A stretch of 64,000 nt of DNA from Cladorhizidae sp. MBARI D1340-BT2 (lineage: Eukaryota; Porifera; Demospongiae; Poecilosclerida; Cladorhizidae): the NCBI GenBank assembly GCA_028752905.1, contig JAQNBH010000013.1, forward strand, positions 11,584,897-11,648,896. Direction: 5' to 3'. Shown in pieces: positions 1 through 14,900 of this stretch. Positions within the stretch are counted from its first letter, which is position 1. Each line of letters begins with the position of its first letter. The notes under the pieces were generated by a model. That model did no database searches and was not told the DNA's origin. It saw nothing but the letters and a program-made list of their open reading frames with translations. Both the position numbers and the translations under genes were made by a program.

Positions 1-1690
1 ACATGACATTCTTTTCCTCGCTATCCTTGATAAATAGATTAGTCAAGTGTCTGTGCATTAGAGTAAGCTTTCCAGTGATGCTCTTGTGACTCTCTGTTAT
101 GGCAGTTGAAAGACCACAGTGATGTGTGTGTGTTTTCTGTAAAAGCTCAACCACTTCTCCCACTAGCTATGTTTATGGGTACACTTCAATTGAATGTTTT
201 TTGACCAGTCCTCCAGAGGTGTTGATTGCATGCTTTATATCCTATGACATCACATTACATCATCAGAAAAATGATGTATGTAACATCATATATGAAAAAT
301 GTGAGGTGTATATAATTATACTCAAAAGTGTTAGTGCTTCAACTCCAATCCTCCTAACCATCCCATAAAGCAAGCCACAACTTCTGCAGTAGCTATGGTA
401 CACAAGAGTTTACCATAATCTTCATAAAAATAAACAGCATAAAGTCATTTGAGTTTGGGTCTGGGGCATTTAAGCTTTAGTTAGATAGACACAGTTGCAT
501 CCCGGTAGCTATTTTTAACATGCATACCTAGTGTAATCACTTCAATAGACACTCCATGCCCTGCCACCAACCAACCATCATCCATCATGCTGCCTTCTCG
601 TATACAACTAGTCACCAAAAAATATTGTTCAATTTTAAGCATGTTTGATATTTTTGGTTAAATTATTTCCAAATTTTTTATCCTGCAAGGTTGCAACATT
701 CGTTTTAAATTCTTTGTGATCTCCTAAAGATATCTACTTTCATCATAATTATATGCACAAGAAGATATATTGCCCTAATTAACCCAATTCTCGCAAAGAC
801 AAAAGTTTTTGCTTAAGTAGCTAGCTCTGAAGTGGTGTGTGCAATTGCCATATTCAATTAGACCAATCTTTATGAGCTGTCCATGAAGTGGCCATTTTCT
901 GACACCACTGTTTCAAAACCAATTAGCTACAGAAAATGATTAGAAAATTTAAATGCACATGGCAATCTGACTTGGTTTTACCAATTTTTGGTTATTCGAT
1001 ATTAGCTCCCCCTGTCTCATATGCTAGAGGATCAACATTATTTCAAGCATTAATGATTAAACTGGTTGTGGTCAACATGGGTAGTTGCTTTCTCACTGTT
1101 TTGACCAGTCAATCCAATACAGGTGTTTGTTTGGATTCTAATGTAGACCCACTTGGAAGGAACAACTGCGAATGATGTTTGTCTAGAGCTACAAAATCTG
1201 AGAGAACTTATCTGGTATGAGTTTATGAATGTGTATGTTTGGGATTGCCTTGGGCAAGATATTGGCAGTAAAGTAGAACCAAGGACACCAAATTTACAAC
1301 AGTGTGCCTATTATACCAATGCATAATAGCATTCTGGATTTAAGAAACTGTACAATCCTAATAGGCTTCACTTCCACCATATCCTTTTTCCATGTTTGCC
1401 AAAGATAAATGTGATGGTGGCAGTTTCTAAAGACTTTGAAATTAATGGTGCCAATGGTAGAAGAAGTAGTATTGTTTCAATTAATGGCCGTTATGCTGGT
1501 TGCATGTGCTAGAAGTGGTGGTGGTGGGGTAGATATATTATTATTGAAAATGATTACTAGCTAACAATTATAATGATGCTAAGACGGCTCCAGTTTGCAG
1601 GTGATTTTTATCCTTTTCTTTTCTATGTCTTTTACAATAGAATAATTAATATTTCAACTAAAATAAAAATCTGAAAACAAAAGGTTTTTG
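1..1690. other. gene-empty AT-rich stretch
   Basis: Only short open frames of at most 80 codons occur. None resembles a protein I know and none is bounded by convincing splice sites. I see no RNA gene and no tandem array here. Confidence 0.5.
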
Positions 1691-1691
1691 A

Positions 1692-1893
1692 TTGTTCTTA
1701 CTTTTGTCTTTTATTAATGTTGCTATTATTATTATCATCATTATTATTATTGTTGTTGTTGTTGTTTTATTTTTGTTGTTCTTGATGCTATTAGTAGTGG
1801 TAGTAGTTTTATTATTACTAATACTTCTACTAGCACTATTACCACTACGACTTACTACTACTACTACTACTTTTAGTATTATTATCATCATCA
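1692..1893. repeat. imperfect triplet microsatellite (TTA/GTT/ACT)
   Basis: The tract is a patchwork of TTA, TTG, GTA and ACT triplets with interruptions. Both strands stay open because the repeat excludes stop codons in some frames, which produces spurious 70-77 codon frames of Ile/Val/Leu or Thr/Asn runs. Confidence 0.85.
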
Positions 1894-2460
1894 GATGGAT
1901 GTGAATGAAGAGGAAATGTAGAGGATCATATCTGCTGCAACAGCAAGAAGTTGTCCAGGATAAGAAAACTAAGCAAATTTAAGGAACACCGGGCTTTACA
2001 TTGTGCCTATTAGAACAATGGCGCATTGGAATGTAAAAATGTTGACAAAACTTGGTCTTAATTAGATATCTGATGAAGATTGAAGTATTTTAGTTGAAGC
2101 ATATGGGACTAAACTAAAATTACTGAAAAACCCTTGAAGTTGATAACTATTGTGGCTCATCTTGTTACCAAAATTAATACAATTTTACAAAACACTCTAT
2201 ACCATTATGTCTAAAAAGTGCATTTCCTGGAGTTCTGGTGATTATTATTATTGTCTTTCTTTGACATATTTTTTCCTTTTTATGACATCTCACTCAAATA
2301 AATGTTTTGTTTGCAATATAATATTATAATATACAAACATTGAATCAATAAAAGGTGTCATTTTAATGGAATTTAAGTACAGTTTCGTAACATACATCTC
2401 TAATCTAATATCTTAAAACATAATGGAGTATAATGTTGTGGTCATTTACATCATTTCTTT

Positions 2461-3660
2461 TAGGTGGTGGAAGTGATGTCAATAGTGTCAACTGGGGGAG
2501 AAGTAGAGGTAGTTGCAATAGTGGAAGTGGTTCTTGGAAGTTGTAGAAGTGTAGCAATAGTCCAACTCGAGGCAATGATAAGAGCAATGACAATGGCGGT
2601 AGTTTGTAGTATATTGGTAGCAGAGATGATGTCAGTTGTGACGGTGGTAACAATGGTATTTATTTACTAGTGGCTAAGTTGACAACTTTGGCAGCGATGG
2701 TAATGGTGGTATGATAGCAGGTAAGTCAGTTTTGGCAGTACTGCCAATTCTCGAAGTAGTGCTAGTGGTAGCAGTTGGGATGGAGTTTTTTTGTGGTAGT
2801 GATAGTAGAGGAGCAGTGGAGCAGCGATGTTAATGTTTGTTATAATCTCAGAGCAATAATGAGTGAAATTGCGGAAGTAGTGATACAGGCATTGCTATTG
2901 TAAGCAGTGGTGGTAATCACAGAGAAACTGTGTTGGCAATGAAGAAGTGGTGGCAAAGAAGCGAGGCTGTGGTGGGATTAATGGATAAGTTGTGCTAGTG
3001 GTTGCACAAACGGCAGTAGCAAGTGGTGATAGAGGTGGTCCAAGTAATGCTTTTGATATTGTTGGCAGTGATAGAATGAAGCAGGTGAAATAGTAATAGT
3101 TGGCAGTAGTGGCAGTCGAAGTGGTGGCAATGGAGCTAGTCATGGTGGCAGTGGTGGGTAGAGGTGTTGGCATTGATAGTGGTGGCAGTGATAGAACAGA
3201 AGCAGGTGAAATATTGGTATCAATAGTGGCTGTAGTGACAGTCGAGCAAGTGGTAGCAGTGGCTAGTAAAGGCAGTGGTGGTAGAGGAGTTGGCTTATAT
3301 AGTGGTGGCAATGATGGCAGTGAGACAGTGATAGCAGTAAAGTAGTGATGGTAATGATGTTCTTCCAGTGGTTACAGTAGTGATAGAAGCAACTAACCTA
3401 TGGTGGCTGTAGTGTTAGAGGAATTGGTAATGACAATGGTAAGAAAGTTGTTAAAGAAGCATTGATGGCATAGAAGCAGACTGGAAATATGGTAGATGTA
3501 GCAATAGTGGCAATGGTAGTAGTCATTCAACTTTCTGATGGCGGTGGAATCAATGGTATCATGGAGCAGTTGTGTTATGTTGTTGTTATGATCATGGGAG
3601 GAACAAGTAGTGGTAGTGGTGGTTAGAGATATTATAATAAGATTAACTGTCGAAATGAAT
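2461..3660. repeat. degenerate GTG/GGC/AGT-rich cryptic repeat, ~1.2 kb
   Basis: The plus strand is dominated by shuffled GTG, GGT, GGC, AGT and AGC triplets. Within it an approximately 120-bp unit is repeated: a block beginning GGCAGTGATAGAA and followed by AAGCAGGTGAAATA starts at 3064 and recurs at 3184. Frames open on both strands (up to 138 codons) are low-complexity Pro/Thr/Ala or Val/Gly strings and look like repeat translations rather than proteins. Mutational decay of an old triplet array is the simplest explanation. Confidence 0.7.
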
Positions 3661-4206
3661 TTATTCCAAATTGTCCTCTGCACTGTCTAGTTGTTGGTAC
3701 GGGTGTTCGGGGCAAAGATTGGGACATCTCGAGTTGATGGGTATATTTTTTCCTCTTGTCCTCTTCTGTTTTTAAGATGGACTGATTCATTCGGATGGTT
3801 GGGTTGCATTGGAGGTGTGGATGATGATTGGGACTTCTCATACTAAACATGTAAAAATTAATACTTGAAATCAATTAAAGAAAACAAGTTTTGTACATAA
3901 TATTATTTGAATTTTTAAATTCAGATTGAAATATGGCAAGTGGTGGGTGTTTGAGAAATGTGCAATATACACTTCAATAACAGAGCATTGCTATTCATGT
4001 AAACACAAAATGTACTACTACTACTATTAAGAATTTTACTCTCATGATGTTTAGAGTAGATGCTCTAGCATAGCTAGTAGCATATATTTTGTCGACAAAA
4101 GACAAGTGCTGAGAAGAGCATAATTAATTTGGCCAAATTGGTTGCAGAGTATAGGAATGTTCCTTGTATGTATGGACTTTTCTACCCATTATGTATATAT
4201 ATTTAT
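3661..4206. other. no gene seen
   Basis: Ordinary AT-rich sequence. Short minus-strand frames near 3632-3874 have no recognisable content. Confidence 0.4.
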
Positions 4207-4396
4207 ATATGTACTCGATGAACTCTCAGTTGACATAATAAGTTTAAAATAAACTTCTCAATAATCAACTTCAAATTGTATTCACTCCATATTTCAACAA
4301 AATGCTCTAGCCTTCATCAGGAATAATGCTCTATGCCAGGGCTAGCTAACCACCATGTGCCAGTACACATGCCTAGCACGTGCACTGGATGTAAAA
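4207..4396 (-). mobile_element. Penelope-like element terminus, copy A
   Basis: On the minus strand this matches the other dispersed ends: a GTGC-rich block, then ATTATTCCTGATGAAGGCTAG, then the AATACAATTTGAAG and TTGATTATTGAGAAG blocks, then TTATGTCAACTGAGAGTTCAT. The last block is shared with 20065-20085, so the element end extends at least that far. The hammerhead-like core CTGATGA is intact, but the second strand of stem II and the GTC triplet are degraded. Confidence 0.7.
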
Positions 4397-5258
4397 CCTT
4401 CTGTGATAGCTCTGTTTCTTAAAAAGCAAGAAGATTGTTCTGGATACCATTCTCTTCTGTGCGCTAGTTAAAAATTCTGCTGACGGAAGAATGGGTGTGA
4501 GCTAATATGCACTAAGTTGTCTACAACCAAATATTTGGTACTAGCACAGCCTAAATTTGCTGCACTGATTAAAAAAACTACTACATCGATATTAGGACTA
4601 GCTAGAAGTAACATCAATCTGTTACATTGTCACTACCTAGCTAGTTACAACTGTTTCTTTGGCAAACTTACCTAGTGCTAATGTTGTAGGCATGCTTTTG
4701 TGGTGTAGAAATGCTTTGACTGTTATTTGTTCTCTGTAATATTATGCTGTAACTGAATCTCTGTGGTCAGGCATACTATTACTTTATTATTAACTTTACA
4801 AAACCATGTGACAATGCGGAATAGTGATGGGTCTATATATATAATTATAATAGGCTGAAGGATGTACATGAGCAGTTAGGTATATTAGTTTGAGTAAAAG
4901 TAATAGCTAGTATTCTATTAGAGTAGCTAGGTAGCTAGCTTATGATGATGGTTTGTCACAAAAGACAAAGTAAGGGAACAATTCTGGGCTTCTTTTAGGA
5001 AATAATAATTTGGGCAGTTGATGGCAACTTCTTTCAGTTAGTTTGATCAGTTAGCTATCTAGAAACTAAACAGCTCGATCATCTTAATTTTCTTGGTGGC
5101 TCTGCTTGGTAGAGCAAGACACAAGCAGAACTTTGTCACCACTCCCTTGGTTAATCACCGCAACCTGCCAGATACTAAATGGAAATTTTGCTAACAAAGA
5201 ATGGGTGTGACCCTAATAAGTACTACGTCAACTATGATTATTTACCGGGAACAAAATG
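4397..5258. other. gene-empty; short dispersed repeat similarity
   Basis: No coding signal is visible. A stretch around 4470-4520 (gaagaatgggtgtgagctaa) has a diverged counterpart at 5175-5235 (aaagaatgggtgtgacccta), so at least one more dispersed repeat lies here. Confidence 0.4.
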
Positions 5259-5375
5259 GAATTGGCTCTGAGATTATTGTTCTCTCTGAATATCCAATTG
5301 ATATATAACATTTTGACGCTAAGTTAAGTAGCTAAAGCTTAGAAGAGCCATTGATCTTGTTCACTGGCTAGCAAT
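5259..5375. repeat. dispersed repeat R1, copy 1
   Basis: About 115 bp (aattggctctgagattattg, then aacattttgacgctaagtta, then cattgatcttgttca) is repeated almost unchanged at 16817-16920. The family was not recognised. Confidence 0.75.
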
Positions 5376-5618
5376 TTCTTTTCTAAACTGTATCTATGCA
5401 TATTTATTTATTGCTCTATGCTATAGAGTTACTTCTGGGCCTTAGACTGGCAGATATCCTTTTGAATATGCCTTAGGGTCAAAGATTTTCTTTTTTAATT
5501 TTCACAAGTGCGTAATAAGTATTCTCGTGCTGACCATCAAAGAGTTAATATTATTCTGTGTGTTATATAATCTAATCATTTTATCTACATAATTTTATAT
5601 ATATAATTATGATAAAAT

Positions 5619-5779
5619 CACCTTCTCAATCAACTTCAAATTGTCTTTATGACTAGATGCTCTAGCCTTTACCATGAATAATGAGATGCTGATGTTCGTG
5701 TCAGCCTGCTCTATACCAGTAGCTAGCTATCCATCATGTGCCAGTACATGTCCCTAGCAGCATGTGCACCAGATGTAAA
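5619..5779 (-). mobile_element. Penelope-like element terminus, copy B
   Basis: On the minus strand this reads like the 36.4-36.57 kb and 18.99-19.17 kb ends (GTGC/CATGTACTGG block, then stem II GACTAG..., then AATTTGAAGTTGATTGAGAAGG). The CTGATGA core is lost (ATGGTAAAGG). The side that would be internal to the element runs straight into the A-rich tract and AAT array starting near 5780, as at the 18.9 kb and 36.3 kb copies. Confidence 0.65.
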
Positions 5780-8585
<2,806 letters not shown>

Positions 8586-8790
8586 TCAGTAGTGTGTGGT
8601 AGGCCTGGAAGCTGACAGCTGGATACAGAGGTATGTGTTGAGGCAAGCACCACATTTGTAAGAGGTGAGGTGTCTGATGCCTACCTTCTACTACAGACAG
8701 CACATTCATGCCTCTGACCTGTCCTTACAGGGTATTGATCACCATCATCATTCAGCTGTTGAGCCAGGTCTGGCTACATTGACTACATCG
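8586..8790. repeat. dispersed repeat R2, copy 1
   Basis: The segment (gcctggaagctgacagct, then gaggtgaggtgtctgatgcc, then cctctgacctgtcc) has a diverged counterpart at about 44555-44725 inside the hAT-like element. No protein is encoded. Family unknown. Confidence 0.6.
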
Positions 8791-9603
8791 AATAGCCATG
8801 CTTCTAATTGGTTTAGAGAAGGCATCTATCAACAACTTTCTGCATGCAAGATGTTAAGACATCTATGTGGTTACTGAGTCTTATAGATGATATATGCATT
8901 CACCACTGCCACCTCCATACACACAAAAGAACATCTTACACATCTCTTCACTCAGATTTTGCTAGAGCAGGTGGGGTTGGCAACACCTAAAATATTTTAA
9001 TCGTTATCTTCAATGACAACTGACTTTTTCTTCAACTGGCCAGACCTAATATTAACATTGACAAAGCTAACAATTATGCAAGCTATCTTTTGTTTTAGAA
9101 TTGCCTCATGCGAACATCAGTTATTGCCTTGCTGTGCCTGGCAGTATCAGGACCTTCCTTTTGCTCACCCAGAAAAGGACAAGCATAAGCAAGCTGCCTT
9201 AATAGTCCCAATCAGTCCTTTTTCTTTAATGCCACATCCTAGGAAGATCTTTTTTGTCGCATTGTGAAAATGATTCCAGCCTAACTGAATCCCGTAGCAA
9301 GAAGAGAACTGGAGTAGCAAATACAACATCAGATCTTGGCCACTTATGAAAGGGCTGAACAAGTGTAAGTACAGCACAGGTGAAGTGTGGATGATCAGTG
9401 CTAATAAGAAATACCTCCTTTCCATAATATATATGCCAACTTTATAACCATAAGTTTTGCTATAGTGTTTCTATTAAATTGTTATAATTTATTCCCCTCC
9501 CCCCTTCATATGAAGAAGGTGACTAATTAACTTACATGATATAATAAGAAAATATATTTTCTAGTATTTGTATCGCTCTAGCCATCACAGTTGTCAAAGC
9601 AAC
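8791..9603. other. no gene seen
   Basis: Short frames only (up to 86 codons, unrecognised). There is no tandem array. Confidence 0.35.
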
Positions 9604-9830
9604 TCAAGAAAATAGCAACCGAAACAGAGTTTGTCAGGTGATTTCACTTCATATTCCAACCTTCCAAAATAAAAACATATAATTATGGCGAAACAAAAAT
9701 GACCTGGAATGGGCCACCTTTTGGCATATAAATCAGGACCATAGCATGAACATGTGCAAAGATCATCTTCCCTCTTCATAGACAAGACAAGTATAAGGTT
9801 CAAAACAACAGCCATAAGATCCAGAGAAGA
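9604..9830. repeat. direct repeat R3, copy 1
   Basis: Matches 10344-10577 with small indels: gaaacagagtttgt, ccaaccttccaaaataa, gacctggaatgggc, ggaccatagcatgaaca, gcaaagatcatc, then aaaacaacagccataagatc. The 740-bp spacing suggests a local duplication or two insertions of the same element. Confidence 0.75.
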
Positions 9831-10343
9831 ACAGCTGAGGGGGGGAAATGTACTTTGTGCAGCGAAGCATCCTTGGCCATAGTATAGACCAACTTGTCAC
9901 AGGCTTATTTTTGCCCTTAGTTAGCCAATCCAGTACTTACTAAATAGTTGTTGAGAGGAAGAGTTCTTCTGTCAGTTGCTGCAAAAAATACAAAAAAATT
10001 GCTTACGAATTTGGTTTCGTGTATTGAAAATCTTGCTTTATGATAGGTTTTTACAATCAGGCCACATATTCATGGCAATCATCTTCTAAGTGTTAATAAC
10101 CTATATAGCATGCATACTAAACACCTTCAGTTTTTTTAAATTATGGTAAATATTAATTTGGTCATACAATACTTTACCTGGTTCCACACCTTTGATTTCA
10201 CAGGTAAAGGAACAAAGAAGAGTTCAACTTCATAAAGTTGGCATTATTTGTTTGTATATGTATAGGCAAATAGAATACTGAAGAATGAGATTGTGAATAT
10301 CAGTTTTACACTAAAGCCTCTGTCACTTTTCACACCTTTCGTG

Positions 10344-10577
10344 GTGGTAACTGAAACAGAGTTTGTGGGGTGACATTCCAACCTTCCAAAATAATGACAA
10401 ACAAAAATACTATTATAAAGGACCTGGAATGGGCTACATTTTGGTATAATTATAGATCTGGACCATAGCATGAACAAGTGCAAAGATCATCACTAAACCA
10501 CATATTTTTATACACTCTCCTCCCTTCACAGACGAGACAAGTATGGTTAACAAAACAACAGCCATAAGATCCAGAAG
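10344..10577. repeat. direct repeat R3, copy 2
   Basis: Second copy of the 9604-9830 sequence, diverged by point changes and a short insertion around 10490-10520. No open frame of interest is conserved between the copies. Confidence 0.75.
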
Positions 10578-10863
10578 GCATGTCTCAATATATTACATGA
10601 ACTAACCCTATCCCAATTGCAGTTTTTAAGACTACCCACTTAGGACTACATCCCTGGTGGAAAGCACAAATGCACTTTTTTTAAGAGATAATGGTATTAA
10701 AATTACACTTCTGAAGAAATCAAAGTTTCAGGCAGTCTTGTCTCTCCCAAATCTAAGAGATGGGTTACCGGTACTTGAAATTAATTCCACTTAACAAATG
10801 ATGCAGTTAACCATTTAATAGAGAAGCCTCAAATACCAAAACTCTATGTTTCGAGCCTCCATA

Positions 10864-10972
10864 TGGCTAGGGCTAGGGCTAGGGCCAGGACTGGGGCTAG
10901 GGCTAGGGCCAGGACTGGGGCTAGGGCTAGGGCCAGGGCTAGGGCTGGGGCCGGGGCTAGGGCTAGGGTTAT
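10864..10972. repeat. GGGCTA hexamer array
   Basis: Tandem GGGCTA units are mixed with GGGGCC and GGACTG variants. The array is not the canonical animal telomere unit TTAGGG and it is internal. The Arg-Ala frame on the plus strand and the Ala-Leu frame on the minus strand are readings of the repeat. Confidence 0.85.
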
Positions 10973-11005
10973 GTTCAATGAAAGTAGCATGCATGAGGGA
11001 GAAGA

Positions 11006-11097
11006 GGGGGGGGGGGGGGAGATAGAGAAGACTGAGTCCCCAAATCTTTCTGGCCCCATCTGAGTCCCCAAATCTTTCTGGCCCCCTCTGAGTCCCC
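11006..11097. repeat. poly-G run followed by a 28-bp tandem repeat
   Basis: About 14 consecutive G lie at 11006-11019. Two complete 28-bp units beginning TGAGTCCCCAAATC follow at 11033-11060 and 11061-11088, with a partial third. Confidence 0.8.
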
Positions 11098-11686
11098 AGG
11101 CTAGCTCAGTTTTTCTTGGAGTAGAACAAGTGGCATTTTCTAACTATTAAGCATATACTAAAGCTGCTGCAGCTATAACCTTCCTTATGTTCCACTCAGG
11201 TAAAGATCAGGATATGCCCAAAAAGACAAAGAGCTCGTGTGCCAGTATGCAACTCTAGTGCGCATGTCTTTATGTTTAAAAGTAGGGGGACGGGGTTGTC
11301 TCAGCCAGCCGAACGATCATGGTACGGAGGCATCATTACATCGAAGGCCTCAAGTGTAGAGATTCCATGAGTCGGGCTTGAGCTTCGTCATTTTGTAGAC
11401 CCTTTTCAATATCTTGCATCAGAAAGATAAAACGGGCACTGGAGATTTGTCTTCCATTTTTGTCTGTATTTTCCCCCCTTTCTTTTCTGCTAGTGTATAA
11501 TGCTTGCAGTTGTGTGTGTATTTGCTTGTGCTTTTGTGTATACAAGAACACTCCATGATGGGTGACCGCCTGTATACGCCTCCATGCGCGTAACCATTAC
11601 CAATTACCGGTATGTCTTGTATCGACCCTTTACCAAAGCACAATCCACAGTGTATCCTTAGTCTCCAGACTACGCCTCTCTCAGCA

Positions 11687-11992
11687 ATGTCTCCCTGGAG
11701 ATGTATCCACTTATTATGGATTGGTATTCTTCTCCACTTAACTTCCTCCTTCATCTCCCATGTCCTCCCATCTTTGGCAGACATAGACTTCCAGAGAATA
11801 AGGTCTGATCAACTTCATTCCACCAACAGTGGTGGGGTTGTATTTCCAAAAGCTAGTATGAGGAGAGACTTGGTAGGAAGTGGATACCACAGAGAACTGG
11901 TCTCAAAGGTTGAGGTGGTAGGAACTGCTCTTAATAGCAGAGTCTTATTTGTGGAGAATATAACTCGAGACATTTACATGGACATTGACCAG
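11687..11992 (+). CDS. PIGX: PIGX exon 1
   Basis: Encodes the signal peptide and the first luminal part (102 codons). It ends with CAG at a GTAATG donor in phase 0. The frame then runs into a stop shortly after the donor, as expected for intron. Confidence 0.85.
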
Positions 11993-14900
11993 GTAATGAT
12001 ACCAATGACCAATGATTAATGACATAATTAATATGCATGGCCTCTGGCTATAGGAAATTTGTAAAAATAAGGAATATTATAATAGCTATTTCTTGAGCGC
12101 TGGAAATTTGATAGGCAGACTCCCACATGTGCACAGAATGGCTAGAGAAATATTAGAGGACAGGCTTGCCACCGTTTTTATGGCATTTAATTCACACACA
12201 CAAATGAACTATGTGAGATTAAATCTGAGAGGTCATGTGTCCATTTATGATGTAATGAAATGCATGTTGTAACTAAGCAAGAACAAAACTCTAGGACCAG
12301 CTTATTCTGTGTGTGCAAGTGTGAGAGTCTGGACAGGGAATTGAGTATGGATAGTAATGGAGACAGTAATTAACAACCTTGCCCTTGCTCTCTTTATTCT
12401 TTAATACATGTCCAATACCGCCATAAAAGGTATCCTTAATCATCCTGTGTTACCTGGAATGCTGGGATTTCTAGGATGCCCCAAATGAGGGTGATTGACG
12501 ATACTTCATGGATCCCAGAATCTGTGAACTTGCATTTAGAATTATTCTAGGGCTAGGTATATTCCAGGCTTGTAGGAACAGGTTCTTAGGACCAGGGATA
12601 GAATTATTATAGGGATAGAGTTAGTGGTATTCTAGAGTTGGGTCTAGGGACATCCAGGATATAAAGGTTTCCCTGAGGACAGGCAGGACTTTATCATAGG
12701 GAGAAGGTATATTTACCCCCAAGATTATTTTCGTTTAGCAAAAATTGAGAAATACGAATATTGATAATGTCTAAAGAATTTCACAATGTGTGTATGTTTT
12801 TGGAATGAAAGCTGCTGCTTGTGAGGTTTTGATTAGCTGGCTATTGATTATGTGTACAGATGCCCCTCCTCCCTCCTCCCCACCCACACAATTCATTAAA
12901 AATAAATAGCGATGGCATATAACTTTCTCCTCCTCTCTAAACCTCTCCAGATGTTATCTAGAGTTGAGTTTGATGGCCCTGACATTCTGACATCTGAGCA
13001 CTTGGACACTGAGAGGCCAGCGAGCTCCTCTAGTGGCCACATTGTGCTGGTCTACGCCTACCTCACCAACACTTCGTGAGCATCTATTGCAGCATACAGA
13101 AAAATCTGCTCATAACCATGTATACCATAAAAGATGGTTGCTCATTTTTAAAGGGGGACTTCAATATCTGGAATTTTCTCCTAGCTGCCTCTTCCAGGGA
13201 CTCGTAACTTGTTTCCCATACTCCACATGCAAGTACAGTATATAGTTGATTGCCCTGTGGCCAAAACAAATGGATCTGCATGTGTGCTTCAAAATATATC
13301 AGCATATATGCAAGCACATCCTAGATTGGTTTGATTCACTTTTTATAATAGCAGATACCCCCCCCCCCCCCAAAAAAACATGACTCATTTGTCATCTGGC
13401 ATCTATTATCTCCAAAATGACTCCCAGCATGCCTTGAAGCCCCTTCGCTGAGGTACTGAACTGGCAGACATACATGTAAGACAATGAAAAATGTGAAAAT
13501 TTATCTTCAAGGATCTATATTACAAGTATCTATCTCTGTATTTTCCTGGCCTTACGTACAATAGGTTCATGTATAGACATTTTAGTACCAAAAATTTGTT
13601 GCATAATCAGGCACTCGGGTTTTGAGGTACCCCCACTTTAGCTCCAGTAACTTGTATATAGTTATTACTTATGAAAAATGTTTTAGTATTAAAAGAGAGC
13701 ACACAGACTCTGTTTATACCATGAAGTGTGCAGAATCTATGGAGCTATAAAGTGCTAACCACAATGTGTTTTTTTGCACGTTTATGGTGGTGCCCTTCTT
13801 TTAATTTCCATTAGCAAGCACCCACCACTAAGCCAGCACCAACCACTAGCAAGCACCCACCACCAGGCAAGCACCCACCACCAGGCAAGCACCCACCACC
13901 ACGCAAGCACCCACCACCAGGCAAGCACCCACCACCAGGCACCAGGCAAGCACCCACAGCCAGGCAAGCACCCACACCAGGCAAGCACCCACCGCCAGGC
14001 AAGCACCCACCACTAAGCCAGCACCCACCACTAGCAAGCACCCATTACCAGGCAAGCACCCACCACCAGGCAAGCACCCACCACCAGGCAAGCACCCACC
14101 ACCAGGCAAGCACCCACCACCAGGCAAGCACCCACCACCAGGCAAGCACCCACCACTAAGCCAGCACCCACTACTAGCAAGCACCCACCACCAGGCAAGC
14201 ACCCACCACCAGGAAAACACCCACCACCAGGCAAGCACCCACCACCAGGCAAGCACCCAACATTAGGCAAGCACCCACCACCACGCAAGCACCCACCACT
14301 AGGCAATCACCCACCACCAGGCAAGCACCCACCTCCCTAATTTCAGCAAAAATGGCACCATAAAACTCGTTTGTTACATATATATATACGTGATTACTAT
14401 TGATAAGCGACTATCATTCTTTAGGTGCTGTCATCCTTATTGTTGTACATCTCTCAGTTTGGCACGTGCATAATTTTACTCCACGTAATTGACAAGCACA
14501 TTCAGACCACACCCATTATATGTGTTATGCATATGCCAAAGCAAGGGCATCATGAGTTGTAGCGAGTGGAATTGCTGACACTTGGAAGAGTTCTTCGAGA
14601 GAACGAGCTTTTCTGTTTCCCGTTACTACTCTGAAAACTCGAGAATATTCTCTTGGCAAGTGGCCTTGTGTGATATACAGCTCCTCCACAGTGCTTACAG
14701 CATGCCTGTGGCAAGGATTGCCTTCTTGCTTGGAGACATGAAGCCTTTCTCCGGTGAAGGGCGACGTGACATACCAGTGGTGCCCTCATACAATACTTTC
14801 CAGAGAGTGGCCCACCATAGCTGATGTTAGAGAGGCCATCGCTATATTCAGCTGCTATTTTCATCATTCTGAAGGTGCACTAACCAAGGTTTGGTCGGTA

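Noticed and set aside
2895..3345. 138-codon minus-strand and 81-codon plus-strand proteins
   Set aside because: Low-complexity strings from the GTG/GGC-rich cryptic repeat, open on both strands at once.
10864..10972. Interstitial telomeric repeat
   Set aside because: The unit is GGGCTA with variants, not TTAGGG, and it is short and internal.
11336..11784. Minus-strand frames antisense to PIGX exon 1
   Set aside because: They are shadows of exon 1 and its upstream region with no recognisable content.
13774..14306. Gly/Cys/Leu-rich or His/Pro-rich frames up to 136 codons
   Set aside because: The 18-bp minisatellite unit is a multiple of three, so all frames stay open; the region is an intron of PIGX.
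13813..14335. CRISPR-like regular repeat array
   Set aside because: Units are contiguous 18-mers with no spacers, in an animal intron.
14550..14867. 105-codon minus-strand frame in PIGX intron 2
   Set aside because: No recognisable domain and no splice support; alternative frames look equally plausible, so no gene was called.
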